The notes under the pieces were generated by a model, which searched no databases, had not been told where the DNA came from, and saw nothing but the letters and a program-made list of their open reading frames with translations. From Coccinella septempunctata (lineage: Eukaryota > Arthropoda > Insecta > Coleoptera > Coccinellidae): 64,000 nucleotides of DNA. The DNA lies in assembly GCF_907165205.1 (NCBI RefSeq), contig NC_058198.1:20459240-20523239 (forward strand). The letters run 5' to 3'. A program made the position numbers and the translations under genes. This document shows positions 1 to 12,202 of the stretch, in pieces (position 1 is the stretch's first letter; each line of letters begins with the position of its first letter).

Positions 1-157
1 ATCCTCCAAGGCATTAAGGATTCCTGAAATGAACTCAAACACTGCTGTCTGAGTTGATCTACCTCTTACATAACCATGTTGTGTGGGTAAAAGGATTATT
101 TCTTTTAGAAGGTATGCTACTAGTTGAGTGCAGATTGTTAGTTCCAGTATTTTAAAC
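1..157 (-). pseudogene. Fragment of a non-LTR reverse transcriptase
   Basis: Read on the minus strand, this stretch is open and encodes an RT fingers/palm segment with the motif TQHGYVRGRSTQTAVFEF, which matches the conserved QxGFrxxrST block of non-LTR reverse transcriptases. It is preceded by KILELTICTQL, as expected for the segment just upstream. Only about 50 codons are present: the reading continues off the left edge of the window, and homology to RT ends near 157 where repeat R begins. The clade cannot be assigned from so short a piece. It is probably a decayed, truncated insertion. Confidence 0.6.
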
Positions 158-872
158 CAGAGAGATGGTACAAGCTATTCAAATTTTCGGGAAAATCCAA
201 TAATTAAACATAATCGATAATAAAACAGATGTTTCTGAGCAAAGGATTCCTCAAAATCATTGAGCAATCCGATTTAAGAAAAATATATAGAGCGTTCTAT
301 TTGAAATAACACAACAATGTCCAACATTCGGTTTAGCCGACGTTGTTCATTTCTGTGATATTGTAAAATTTGTAGCATTCTCTTGATTCAGAAATGAAAA
401 TTTTCGGAATGGCTCATTGTCCTTGAATATTCATCACCATTTACATCTGAATATTTAGCTTGAGATGAAAGAAGTTCAACGGATGCATAGATACACACGA
501 TGGAATATAAACAGTTATAATTCCATTCTAGAGAGCCAAGATTGGTTTTCTTTCACGTGATTCTTTCCCCTACAGAAGAATGCGATAAAAAATCGTTGAG
601 ATATGCCGCCTGGATTGCAATTATGGAGGAGATAGCGCGCTGCGCCTCTCTACAATTAATTCATCCGTATACTTATATTCCGCCTGTCTACATCTGCTTT
701 GAAAATACAACGTTGCCATTTTCGGAGGTGCTAACGAGCAAAGAGTCCCCCACAGCAATTCTTCGATATACAGCTCAGCACACTAGCGCCAGTGATATAC
801 ACTCGAACTAAAAGATTGTTCAGTACATAAACGGGGTGCGTTGTGACCTCAAAACGATTTTTTGATATGTTG
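155..872. repeat. Dispersed repeat R, left part
   Basis: This segment aligns with 61458-62380 at high identity, except that the other copy carries about 205 extra bases (61762-61970). It ends near 872, where the other copy continues into sequence that is here found only at 48.6 kb. An 89-codon reading frame (542-811) is open in both copies, but it starts with TTG and accumulates amino-acid changes freely, so I do not call it a gene. Identity of the repeat family is unknown. Confidence 0.75.
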
Positions 873-1014
873 ATCCCTGAAGCCTCCTGAATCTAACAAG
901 CTAAAAAACAAGGCAAAACGTTGTCACCTCCGATTTCGGAGGTGACAGCGATATATATGAGGTGAGAGCGTTAAACGAGTTACTATTTCGGAGGTGGTAT
1001 TAACACTTTATAAC
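873..1014. repeat. Short hairpin-rich spacer before a TA tract
   Basis: The spacer contains a perfect hairpin at 922-947 (12-bp arms TGTCACCTCCGA and its complement around a 2-base loop), followed by two more copies of a GGAGGTG-like motif. Related ACCTCCG motifs flank TA tracts at 34.2 and 48.5 kb. No coding potential is seen. Confidence 0.5.
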
Positions 1015-1146
<132 letters not shown>

Positions 1147-1205
1147 CACCTTTCAGGGTTAGGCTGTTTGATGGTGCCGGATCAACTCTGATCAAGACAC
1201 TTCTC

Positions 1206-4200
1206 TCAGCAACTTGTTAAGAACCTTCTCACTATTCTGGTGGTCCACAAGATGACCTCCTTTTGTGCCTCTCCGATTAGCTTTTCATCTAGTTCCAGCT
1301 TAATGGTGTTTTCGAAAAGATGTGCCTCCACTAATCCGTTTGTGGTTATGACGAGGGGTAGGATTGATGTAGAGGTAAGTCTGTATATTTCTTTTAGTTC
1401 GAAAGCCAGATCGTGGTATTTTATCTTTTTTTCATTATAGGCTCGCTCAGCATTGTCATCTGCTGGAATCGTGATGTCTATTATAATTAATTCTTTCTTT
1501 TTCTTTTTCAGTATCACAATATCCGGCCGGTTGTGCGCAATGGGTCTGTCAGTGACGAGTGGATGGTCCCAATACAGTTTCATCTCCTCATTTTCCAGTA
1601 TTTCTTTAGGTAAGTATTCAAAGATTTTCTTTTGATGTTTTATTAACCCATTTTTTAGGGCGATGGCTTGGTGGTATGCCTTTGCCATGGCATTGTGGCG
1701 GTCCGTGTATTCCCTTGGAGCGAGGATGGGGCAGGATGACGTGACGTGTTGGATTGTTTCAGTCGCCTGGGAGCATTTGCGGCATTTGTCATTAGGTAAG
1801 TTCTTATTCATTATCTGTTTTTGATATGCTTTTGTAGGTATCACCTGATCCTGAATTGCCGCCAGTCTGCCCTCCGTTTCTGGAAACAGGTATCCTGCCT
1901 TGAGGTAATTGACAGATCTTACTTTGTCTATTTTGTTCCATTTCAGGGCGGTGGGGTATCTTCCATGGAGAGCTTTGCCGTGCCATATTTCGGATAGTTC
2001 TTCGATGCTTTTAGGTTCAATGGGATGGTTGCTTGATGCCAGATTTAATGCTGTGATGTTGTTGTCTTCATCAGATATGGCTTTGAAAAAAGGTGAGTTT
2101 TTTGATCTGAAGTATTCTCTCATCTCGCGTACTACTCGGTGGTGTGTGGATTCAATGTTTTGCAGTCCCCTTCCTCCATCTTGTCTGGGCACGTATAATC
2201 TGTTCACAGAAGCGTGGGGGTGGTGCATGCCATATTTTGTCAGTGATACTCTTATTTGTGTGTCGATGGCCCTGAGGTCTGTGACGGACCATTTTATTAT
2301 TCCGAACGAGTAAGATAAGCAAGGAATAGCCCATGTGCTGATAGCTGTAAATGTTGATTTAGCATTTAATTTGCTTTTCAGTATCATTTTCAGCCTTTCC
2401 ATGAACTTGTTTCTGAAAGTTGTTTTGGCTTCAGTATTCCTTATTTCTAGCCCTTGTTGGATGCCTAGGTATTTATAGGATTCATCTGGCCCTAGTCTTT
2501 GAATTCTTAGTTCGTCTTCTACAAGCATCGCTTCTCCAGTTATGAGTTTTCCCCTTTTAATATGCAGCACTGCGCATTTATCAAGTCCCATTTGCATCTT
2601 GATTGTTTCTGTGAAAGATTTTACTATCCTTAGTTGCCTTAATAGCTGATCTTCGTTCGCTGCGTAGAGTTTGAGATCGTCAATATACAATTGGTGGTTT
2701 ATTTTGATGTTGTTTCTTTTTTCTATTAAGTACCCGTATCTCGTTTTGTTGAGTAATTTACTAAGGAAATTTATTGCTAAACAGAACCATAATGTGCTTA
2801 ACTTATCACCCTGAAACAGTCCCCTCTTGATCTTAATTTCGGCTGTTGTGTAAGTTCCATTGTTGGTGTTGACCCGTAGATTTGTTCTCCATGTTGCCAT
2901 GAGATGATTTAGTAGATTGATTAAGCACTCCGACACTCCATATAGCCTTAAGGTTTTTAGCAGCCATGTGTGTGGTATCGAGTCGAAGGCCTTTTTGTAG
3001 TCAATCCACCCCATGGAGAGATTTCTCAATTTCTTTTTAGCCTGCTTCGTGACGAGTGCATCAACAATAAGCAGTTCCTTGCACCCTCTTGCGTCTCTTC
3101 GGCATCCGTTCTGTTCACGGGCTAGTATTTTATTTTTTGCCACATGTTTCCAGATATGGTGTGTTAGTGTTCCGGTAAGTATTTTGTAGATTGCCGGTAG
3201 ACATGTTATTGGCCTATAGTTCGTAGGGTCTCCGTTTTTTGTTCCCTTAGGGATCATGTGAGTTATTCCAAGTGTGCAGAATTCAGGTATTTGTGACGGG
3301 TCCGTTAGCGCCTTCTGGAATAATTTCGATAGTTGTTCATGTGTGGAGTCAAAGTTTTTCCACCAATAATTATGGATTCCATCTGGTCCCGGTGCAGTCC
3401 AGTTGTTTGACTTTTTCAATACGGCTTTTATGTCGTCTTCCGTTATGGTGATTTCTTCCATGGCATATTTCTCCGCTTCCGTCTCCGCTTCCCTGATCCA
3501 AGAAGCTTCATCATCATGTTCCACTGCGTGACCCCATATTTCCTTCCATGTCGCATGCATGTCTTGCGGTGTCGGAAATTCTTCCTCGGTTGTTGTTGTT
3601 CCTTCAAGTTGTCTGTAAAATTGTTTTTGGTTCTTATAAAACAGCTGGTTGTTTTTGTACCGCGTGGATCTTTCATTATACCTCCTGATTCTATTACCTA
3701 ATGCTTTAACTTTTTGTTTCAGGGTGTCACATAATTTGGTGAGATCTTGTTTGAACCGTTCCCCGATGCTTTTGATGCGGAATTCGGATGCTATGCGTGC
3801 GACCTTTTTGGATGTTTTTCTGCTTGGTGAGTTCGTGTTCAGGTAAGTATGAAGCTTTCCAATTTGTTTTCTAATAGTATTTATCTTTTTTTCCAGGCGT
3901 TGTTTCCATGGTGGTTCCTTGTCTTCTTTTGGTTTTGGCTGTCTACTGGTGATATGTATTTTATTTTCTTGACAAACTGTAACAGCTCCAGCAAATACAC
4001 AGTCTACCACTTCTTCGAGGGTGGAGTTTCTTTTTAGGGTTGATTTTATTATTTTATTTACCTCCTTTACACTCTCATGGATGTTGCGTGACCCCTTCAG
4101 TCTTGGAATTTTTGGTCTATTTTGTGGGGAAATTTTTGTGTAGAGTTGCATATTCTTCTTGAAGAGGTTTTCCAGTTGGGTTGTTTCCTGGTTTTCGATC

Positions 4201-4697
4201 TCAGGCTGTTCTACTTCCGTATAGTTGGTCTCGTCGGATGGAGGTGGAGCAAAAGGTCTTATGCTTCGTTTTATGGCTTCGAGCTCAACACTTGAAAATT
4301 TCTCATGTTCCATAATCCATCTGACTCTATTCGCCAGTAAGTTTGGATATGAGTGTCTCTCTGGGTTTATCTCGTTCCAGGTACTCGTTAGGAGATCTCT
4401 GTAGGTTCTTCCGGATGTTGCTTGCAGTTCGATTGCTATGTAGTGGACACGCATTATGAGGGTATTTTCCTCTATCGTCCATCGTGTCCGTCCATCTCGT
4501 GTGATAGGAACATCCGCGGAACGGGTTCTAATTCCGTCCAAGCTGATGCTTCTTCGTACACTTCTTACGTTCGAGCTTTGGCTTACGGTGCCATCTCGGG
4601 GGGCTGCGCCGCTTGCCCCACAGCTGACCCCATCAGGCTCTACCTCTGGACGGCTCCGAAGAGGGCCAGCCCGCTGCCCTCTACCGCCCTGATTCAT
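1206..4697 (-). CDS. R4/Dong-like retrotransposon polyprotein (RT and restriction-like endonuclease)
   Basis: This single 1163-residue protein makes a DNA copy of its own RNA at a nicked target. A Myb/SANT-like segment with spaced tryptophans lies near residues 70-125 (TRWTIEEN, then TWNEI, then RVRWIM). A basic linker follows, then the RT: APGPDGIHNYWWK near 445, NYRPITCLPAIYKI, FDSIPHTWLLK, and the catalytic YIDD near 671. Near 970 is a knuckle, CRKC then H and C (CX2CX8HX4C). The C-terminus has the restriction-like nuclease signature RPDIVI with a downstream D in IIIDITIP, then the R4-type EKK-KY block. All catalytic residues are present and the frame is uninterrupted. In-frame codons upstream of this ATG resemble copy C (LAPVTRS), so translation might begin upstream at a non-AUG codon, although a TGA lies only a few codons further up. 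Confidence 0.93.
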   Translation of the reverse strand: MNQGGRGQRAGPLRSRPEVEPDGVSCGASGAAPRDGTVSQSSNVRSVRRSISLDGIRTRSADVPITRDGRTRWTIEENTLIMRVHYIAIELQATSGRTYRDLLTSTWNEINPERHSYPNLLANRVRWIMEHEKFSSVELEAIKRSIRPFAPPPSDETNYTEVEQPEIENQETTQLENLFKKNMQLYTKISPQNRPKIPRLKGSRNIHESVKEVNKIIKSTLKRNSTLEEVVDCVFAGAVTVCQENKIHITSRQPKPKEDKEPPWKQRLEKKINTIRKQIGKLHTYLNTNSPSRKTSKKVARIASEFRIKSIGERFKQDLTKLCDTLKQKVKALGNRIRRYNERSTRYKNNQLFYKNQKQFYRQLEGTTTTEEEFPTPQDMHATWKEIWGHAVEHDDEASWIREAETEAEKYAMEEITITEDDIKAVLKKSNNWTAPGPDGIHNYWWKNFDSTHEQLSKLFQKALTDPSQIPEFCTLGITHMIPKGTKNGDPTNYRPITCLPAIYKILTGTLTHHIWKHVAKNKILAREQNGCRRDARGCKELLIVDALVTKQAKKKLRNLSMGWIDYKKAFDSIPHTWLLKTLRLYGVSECLINLLNHLMATWRTNLRVNTNNGTYTTAEIKIKRGLFQGDKLSTLWFCLAINFLSKLLNKTRYGYLIEKRNNIKINHQLYIDDLKLYAANEDQLLRQLRIVKSFTETIKMQMGLDKCAVLHIKRGKLITGEAMLVEDELRIQRLGPDESYKYLGIQQGLEIRNTEAKTTFRNKFMERLKMILKSKLNAKSTFTAISTWAIPCLSYSFGIIKWSVTDLRAIDTQIRVSLTKYGMHHPHASVNRLYVPRQDGGRGLQNIESTHHRVVREMREYFRSKNSPFFKAISDEDNNITALNLASSNHPIEPKSIEELSEIWHGKALHGRYPTALKWNKIDKVRSVNYLKAGYLFPETEGRLAAIQDQVIPTKAYQKQIMNKNLPNDKCRKCSQATETIQHVTSSCPILAPREYTDRHNAMAKAYHQAIALKNGLIKHQKKIFEYLPKEILENEEMKLYWDHPLVTDRPIAHNRPDIVILKKKKKELIIIDITIPADDNAERAYNEKKIKYHDLAFELKEIYRLTSTSILPLVITTNGLVEAHLFENTIKLELDEKLIGEAQKEVILWTTRIVRRFLTSC

Positions 4698-4730
4698 ACT
4701 TCTGGTGACAGGAGCGAGAATTTCTTCAGA

Positions 4731-4790
4731 TCTTCAGGTTGCTAACCTGAAGACCAGGGTGACTCAGGTACGCGGGGTCGTCACTCCCCG
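4731..4790 (-). promoter_or_regulatory. Conserved structured 5' leader of the R4-like element
   Basis: Two stems are visible: a 10-bp perfect hairpin (4731-4753) with a 3-nt loop, and CGGGG/CCCCG (4773-4790) with an 8-nt loop. The second stem recurs in copy C (20535-20552). Copy E (10411-10432) has a variant in which GGGAG pairs with CUCCC, so pairing is kept while bases change. This suggests an RNA structure at the 5' end. Related R2 elements carry an HDV-like ribozyme there, but I could not fit that fold. Confidence 0.4.
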
Positions 4791-4810
4791 AAAGCTTACG
4801 CCTCCCTGCG

Positions 4811-4902
<92 letters not shown>
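4811..4902. repeat. (TA)n microsatellite
   Basis: TA tract directly at the 5' end of copy A1, about 92 bases. Confidence 0.95.
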
Positions 4903-4905
<3 letters not shown>

Positions 4906-5130
4906 GAAAGTGATCACGCCTAAACAGGGAGGCAATGAATTAAATAATGAGGATAAATTCAGATGCATACCACCCGACGATATGAATATCGACAAGTGTT
5001 ACGATCTGAATTGAGCTAGCCAGTTTGTCATCGTCAAGGCCCCCAAATGGAGTACGCTCCACCGAAGAAAAGCAGATGCTGACAAATGAGGCCGAAACCA
5101 TGGTCAGCATCTGCTTTTCTTCGGTGGAGC

Positions 5131-5135
<5 letters not shown>
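4903..5135. repeat. Duplicated spacer block with a 33-bp perfect hairpin
   Basis: A 235-base non-TA block lies between two TA tracts. Its right end is a perfect inverted repeat: arms 5051-5083 and 5103-5135 (33 bp each) around a 19-base loop. The second arm runs straight into (TA)n. The same block recurs essentially unchanged at 7704-7938. A 37-codon frame begins at 4901 (MKKVITPKQGG...), but I do not recognise it and treat it as chance or a fragment. Confidence 0.8.

Positions 5136-5162
<27 letters not shown>
5136..5162. repeat. (TA)n microsatellite
   Basis: Short TA tract between the 33-bp hairpin and the poly(A) end of copy B1. Confidence 0.95.
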
Positions 5163-5215
<53 letters not shown>

Positions 5216-7418
5216 TCACACTTTGAAGTGGTTGAGTTCGCTGTCGCCCAGGCGCACTTGCCAAGGACGACCTCGTGTGTTAGTGAGGGTACAACACTTT
5301 TCGGATGATGTTAACAGTTCCCAGAATTACCGCCTTTTGCATCCATAGAGTTGCATTCTGGGGGAGGCTCAGTTCTTTCAGGTGTTCGGTAGTTTTTTTT
5401 GGTACCAGCCCATTGGCAGATATTATGAGAGGCATTATGTCGACCTTCCTCAGCTGATACATATCCCTCATCTGCTGGGCCAGTGCCTCGTACTTTGATA
5501 TCTTCTCTCCATAGGCTTTAGTGAGATTGTAGTCCTGAGGCACTGTGAAATCTATTATCAGGGCAGTCTTTGCTTCCTTATCCCAAATCACCATATCAGG
5601 CCTGTTGTGCTCAATACTCCTATCTGTCTCAATGCTCAGATCCCAATAGATCTTCCATTGGTTGTTCTCCAATGTCGGCTGAGGAGAATATAGATGGTGT
5701 GGGGTGAAATTGTGTAGGAGCTGCTTCTGGAGGCACAGCAGCTGGTGGACGACCTTCCCCATGTTGTCATGCCTGGTCAGATACCTGGTGCTCGCGATGG
5801 CTGAACACCCAGACGAGAGGTGCTGGACCGACTCCTCTGCGCTATTGCATAGTCTGCATCTGGTGCTTTCTACTTGCTGCTGCATAATGTGTCGGACGTA
5901 TGTTCGTGTCGGCACCACCTGGTCCTGGATAGCCAGAAAAGTACCTTCCGTTTGAGGAAATAGATAGCCCTGTGTAAGGTAAGTATTTGAGCTCTCAAGG
6001 TCGACTTCAGGTTGATGCAGGCTGGCATAAAATCGTCCGTGTAGCGGCTTTGATTGCCATCTTTGCCTCAGTAGCGCTAATTTATCTATCCTCTCCAGTT
6101 CTTCTGCTTCAGCGGAGTTACGATCAGATGCAGCGACCCATCGATGCACAGGTGAGTTGGAGTTCTGGAAGAAGTGATCTAATTTTTCTTTTCCTTTCAG
6201 GCATGCTTCTTCAAGGTTGGACAATCCTCTTCCACCCTCTTTACGAGGTAAGTAGATTCTTTCTACGGCTGAATTTGGGTGTAACATGCCGTGTTTCGTG
6301 AACAATGTTCGAATGCTTCTGTCAACCTGTCCTAACTCAGTTGTTGACCAGGAAAGTATTCCCGCGGTGTATGTGAAGCACGGTATGGCCCAGATGTTGA
6401 TTGCCATGACTTTGTTTTTCGCTGAAAGTTGCGTACTCAGGACTGCATTCACCCGTTTGAGGAGCTCTTTTTTGGTATTGTCTTTATTTTCTCTCTGTTG
6501 TATTTCGAATGTCTGCTGGATTCCTAAGTACTTATATCTTCCCTCCGTGCTAAGGCCTGTTATTTCTCGCCCATCAGATAGGGTAACAACATCTTCCTCT
6601 GTCATCCTCCCTCTCTTCACGTTCACTGTAGCGCACTTTTCGAGTCCAAGCGTCATGGCTATATCCTCGCTATAACTCCTCACGAGTTCCAGTAGACCTT
6701 CCATCTGCTTTTTTCCCCTAGCATAGAGCTTCAGGTCATCCATATAAAATAAATGTGATATTACTGTTTGGTTGTTGATGGAATAACCATACGATGATCT
6801 ATTGAGCATCTTGCTCAGGATGTTAAGAGCAAGGCAAAACCATAGTGGGCTCAGGCTGTCTCCTTGGAATATGCCTCTTTTTATTTGTATCTCAGGTGTT
6901 TGATACGACGCTTTTTCGTTGCGGACTGAAAGTGTTGTGCGCCAGGAAAACATCAGATGCTCGAGCAATGCAATCACCTGCTTATTTATCTTATAAATTC
7001 TGAGTACCTGGATCAGCCACGAATGGGGGACAGAGTCAAAGGCTTTCTGGTAATCGATCCAAGCCATCGATATGTTCTTAAGCCTTCTCTTTGCTTGCTT
7101 TGTTATCATGTTGTCGATCACCAGTAGTTCCTTACTTCCTCTTCCTCCTCTCTTGCACCCATTTTGTTCCCACGCCATAATATTGTTTGTTCTCAAAAAG
7201 ATGTTCATCTTGTGGGAAATACTGGAGGTGAGGATCTTATATGCTGAGGGTAGACAGGTGATCGGTCGATAATTACTGGGCTGGTTCAGGTCCCCTTTCT
7301 TTGGTACTAGGTGCGTGATCCCGTGGGTGAAATATTTCGGGACAGAGTCCGGTCTCTCTAGTGCTCTGCGGATGAGGTTTGCTATTACTCTGTGGGTGGA
7401 TGGTAGGAGTTTCCACCA

Positions 7419-7420
<2 letters not shown>
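5163..7420 (-). mobile_element. R4/Dong-like retrotransposon, 5'-truncated copy B1
   Basis: Minus-strand element with a 50-nt poly(A) (T run 5163-5212) next to (TA)n. Coding sequence runs up to 7418 and is cut at 7420, where (TA)n begins in the middle of the conserved YWWK block, so about the N-terminal third is missing. The sequence is a different lineage from A, C and F but close to G. A near-identical copy, B2, lies 2.8 kb away in the same orientation together with the hairpin block, which points to a tandem duplication of the whole unit (4901-7420 and 7704-10222). Confidence 0.88.
5280..7418 (-). pseudogene. R4-like polyprotein, C-terminal two thirds (B1)
   Basis: 713 codons are open from the TA junction (WWK...) to the stop; the first ATG gives 642 residues. 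RT blocks are NYRPITCLPSAYKI, FDSVPHSWLIQVL, GDSLSPLWFCLALN and the catalytic YMDD. Next come the knuckle CRLC..H..C and the nuclease signature RPDMVIW with D in LIIDFTVP. No internal stop is seen. It lacks the Myb-like segment, the basic linker and the start of the RT fingers, so it is probably unable to move by itself. It is identical in protein to B2. Confidence 0.88.

Positions 7421-7938
<518 letters not shown>

Positions 7939-7973
<35 letters not shown>
7939..7973. repeat. (TA)n microsatellite
   Basis: Short TA tract between the hairpin block and the poly(A) end of copy B2. Confidence 0.95.
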
Positions 7974-10392
<2,419 letters not shown>

Positions 10393-10433
10393 GCAGGGTA
10401 GTTGTAAGACTATCGGGGAGTGACGCTCCCGCG

Positions 10434-10437
<4 letters not shown>

Positions 10438-10518
<81 letters not shown>
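10438..10518. repeat. (TA)n tract inside copy E, replacing the N-terminal coding region
   Basis: TA run with one A-A interruption, lying between the element's own 5' terminus and codon E of the EFKIKRR block. Confidence 0.9.
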
Positions 10519-10521
<3 letters not shown>

Positions 10522-11742
10522 TTCAAAATAAAACGCAGGGACCCCTCCTTCCAGCAGAAAATCTCCGTCACGTGCGATCGGCTGAAACAAAAAATCAAGG
10601 TATTAGGTAGTCGAATTCGCCGGTATAATGAAAGAATAAAACGCCACATAAACAACAAACTGTTTTACAAGAACCAAAAACAATTCTTTCGAAACCTTGT
10701 GCATGAAAACTCTACCGAAGATGGCCATCTGGATTCTAAACTGGCACACCAATACTGGAGTGGAGTATGGTCTGAGAAAGCCACACACGACGTGAGTGCA
10801 TATTGGATTGATGAAGCCCAATCAAAAATACCTAATGTGCAGATGGAGGACATTGAAATAAATGAAGGTGATATTGCGGAAGCCCTAAGAAGATCAAACA
10901 ACTGGGCATCACCAGGAGTGGATAAGCTCCATAACTACTGGTGGAAATATCTGAAAAGTGTGCATCAACCCCTAGCGAAACTCTTTCAAAAAGCCTTTAC
11001 TGACCCTTCTGTTATCCCAGAATTTTTCACACAGGGAATAACATACCTCATACCAAAGCAAGGCAATCTCGACAACCCAGAGAATTACCGCCCTATAACA
11101 TGTTTACCAGCAATATATAAAATATTCACTAAAATCCTGGCTAGACAAATTAACAAACATATAAGAAGAAATAACCTCATAGCACAGGAACAAAACGGAT
11201 GTCGTTTGAATACCAAGGGCTGTAAGGAACTATTGGTTACTGACTATATAGTGACCAAGCAGGCGCGTAAGAAGCTCAGGAACATTTCGGTTGCCTGGGT
11301 TGATTATAAAAAGGCTTTTGACTCCGTTCCTCATTCTTGGCTATTGAAGGTATTGGAGATGCATGGAATAACCCCCCAGGTAATAGGCATTCTGAAACAC
11401 CTCATGAAAACTTGGAGGACTAAACTATCTATACGGGACGGGGAGCAGGTAGAGGAGTCAGAACAAATCCGCATCTGCCGAGGAATTTTTCAAGGCGATA
11501 CATTAAGTCCTGTATGGTTTTGTCTTGCGCTTAACCCTCTGAGCCTACTTCTGAATAATACCAGCTATGGCTATGTCATCGACAAGAGAGCGAATACAAG
11601 AATCACCCACCATCTCTACATGGATGACCTTAAACTGTACGCTGCAAGCCTGGAACAACTTAAAAGGCAACTAGAAATAGTGTCATCTCGAGACTACCAT
11701 CCGACGCAGCGAACTGATGAAGAACTAAAACATGAATGGCGG

Positions 11743-11800
<58 letters not shown>

Positions 11801-12048
11801 CCCAGGCTTTGCACGGCCGATATCCATCTCACCTGAAAAGCAGAGAAGTAGAAAAGGTAGAATCTCTTACTTACCTTCGTGCAGGCTACCTTTTCCCGGA
11901 AACGGAAGGAAGACTCTTGGCGATACAGGACCAGGTGGTGCCCACAAGGATGTATATGAAGCATATTGCCAAGCAGGAGGTCCCATCTGATCGATGTAGG
12001 AAGTGCGCTGAGGCTGCGGAGTCCATACAGCACATCACCTCCTCGTGA
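10519..12048 (+). pseudogene. R4-like polyprotein with internal deletion and TA insertion (E)
   Basis: Open from EFKIKRRDPSFQQK through RT blocks SPGVDKLHNYWWK, NYRPITCLPAIYKI, FDSVPHSWLLK, GDTLSPVWFCLALN and the catalytic YMDD. After LEIVSS it jumps to RDYHPTQRTDEELKHEWRS, a segment that lies much further downstream in copies C and F. An (IY)n stretch encoded by TA follows, then ALHGRYPSH and the knuckle CRKC..H. A frame break follows at HITSS (12046-12048); afterwards PILAP-like and EYLGRHDAM-like sequence continues in another frame. No nuclease domain remains. Confidence 0.82.
11747..11798. repeat. (TA)n tract interrupting coding sequence of copy E
   Basis: TA run between EWRSN and ALHGRYP; in relatives WRS-(R/K) is followed directly by ALHGRYP. 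The insertion keeps the reading frame. Confidence 0.9.
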
Positions 12049-12202
12049 CTTCCCCGATACTTGCCCCCGTGGAATATCTTGGCAGGCATGATGCGATGGG
12101 ACGTATTTACCATCAGCAGAAAAAAAATTTTTTTTTTTTTTTTAACCACCAATCAGGGATATCTGATGCAACTGGGTTTATTCACCAAAGTTAACATCAC
12201 GC

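Noticed and set aside
542..811. 89-codon frame also open in the second copy of repeat R (62054-62323)
   Set aside because: Starts with TTG, no domain, and about a fifth of residues differ between copies that are otherwise very similar; this looks like neutral change in a chance frame.
1909..2313. 134-codon plus-strand frame within A1, repeated at 25588-25992
   Set aside because: Antisense shadow of the R4-like coding sequence; its recurrence only reflects the identity of A1 and A2.
4903..5135. Hairpin block as a tRNA or microRNA gene
   Set aside because: No cloverleaf. A perfect 33-bp stem with 19-base loop could look like a pre-miRNA, but it sits at TA junctions and perfect arms point to recent fold-back.
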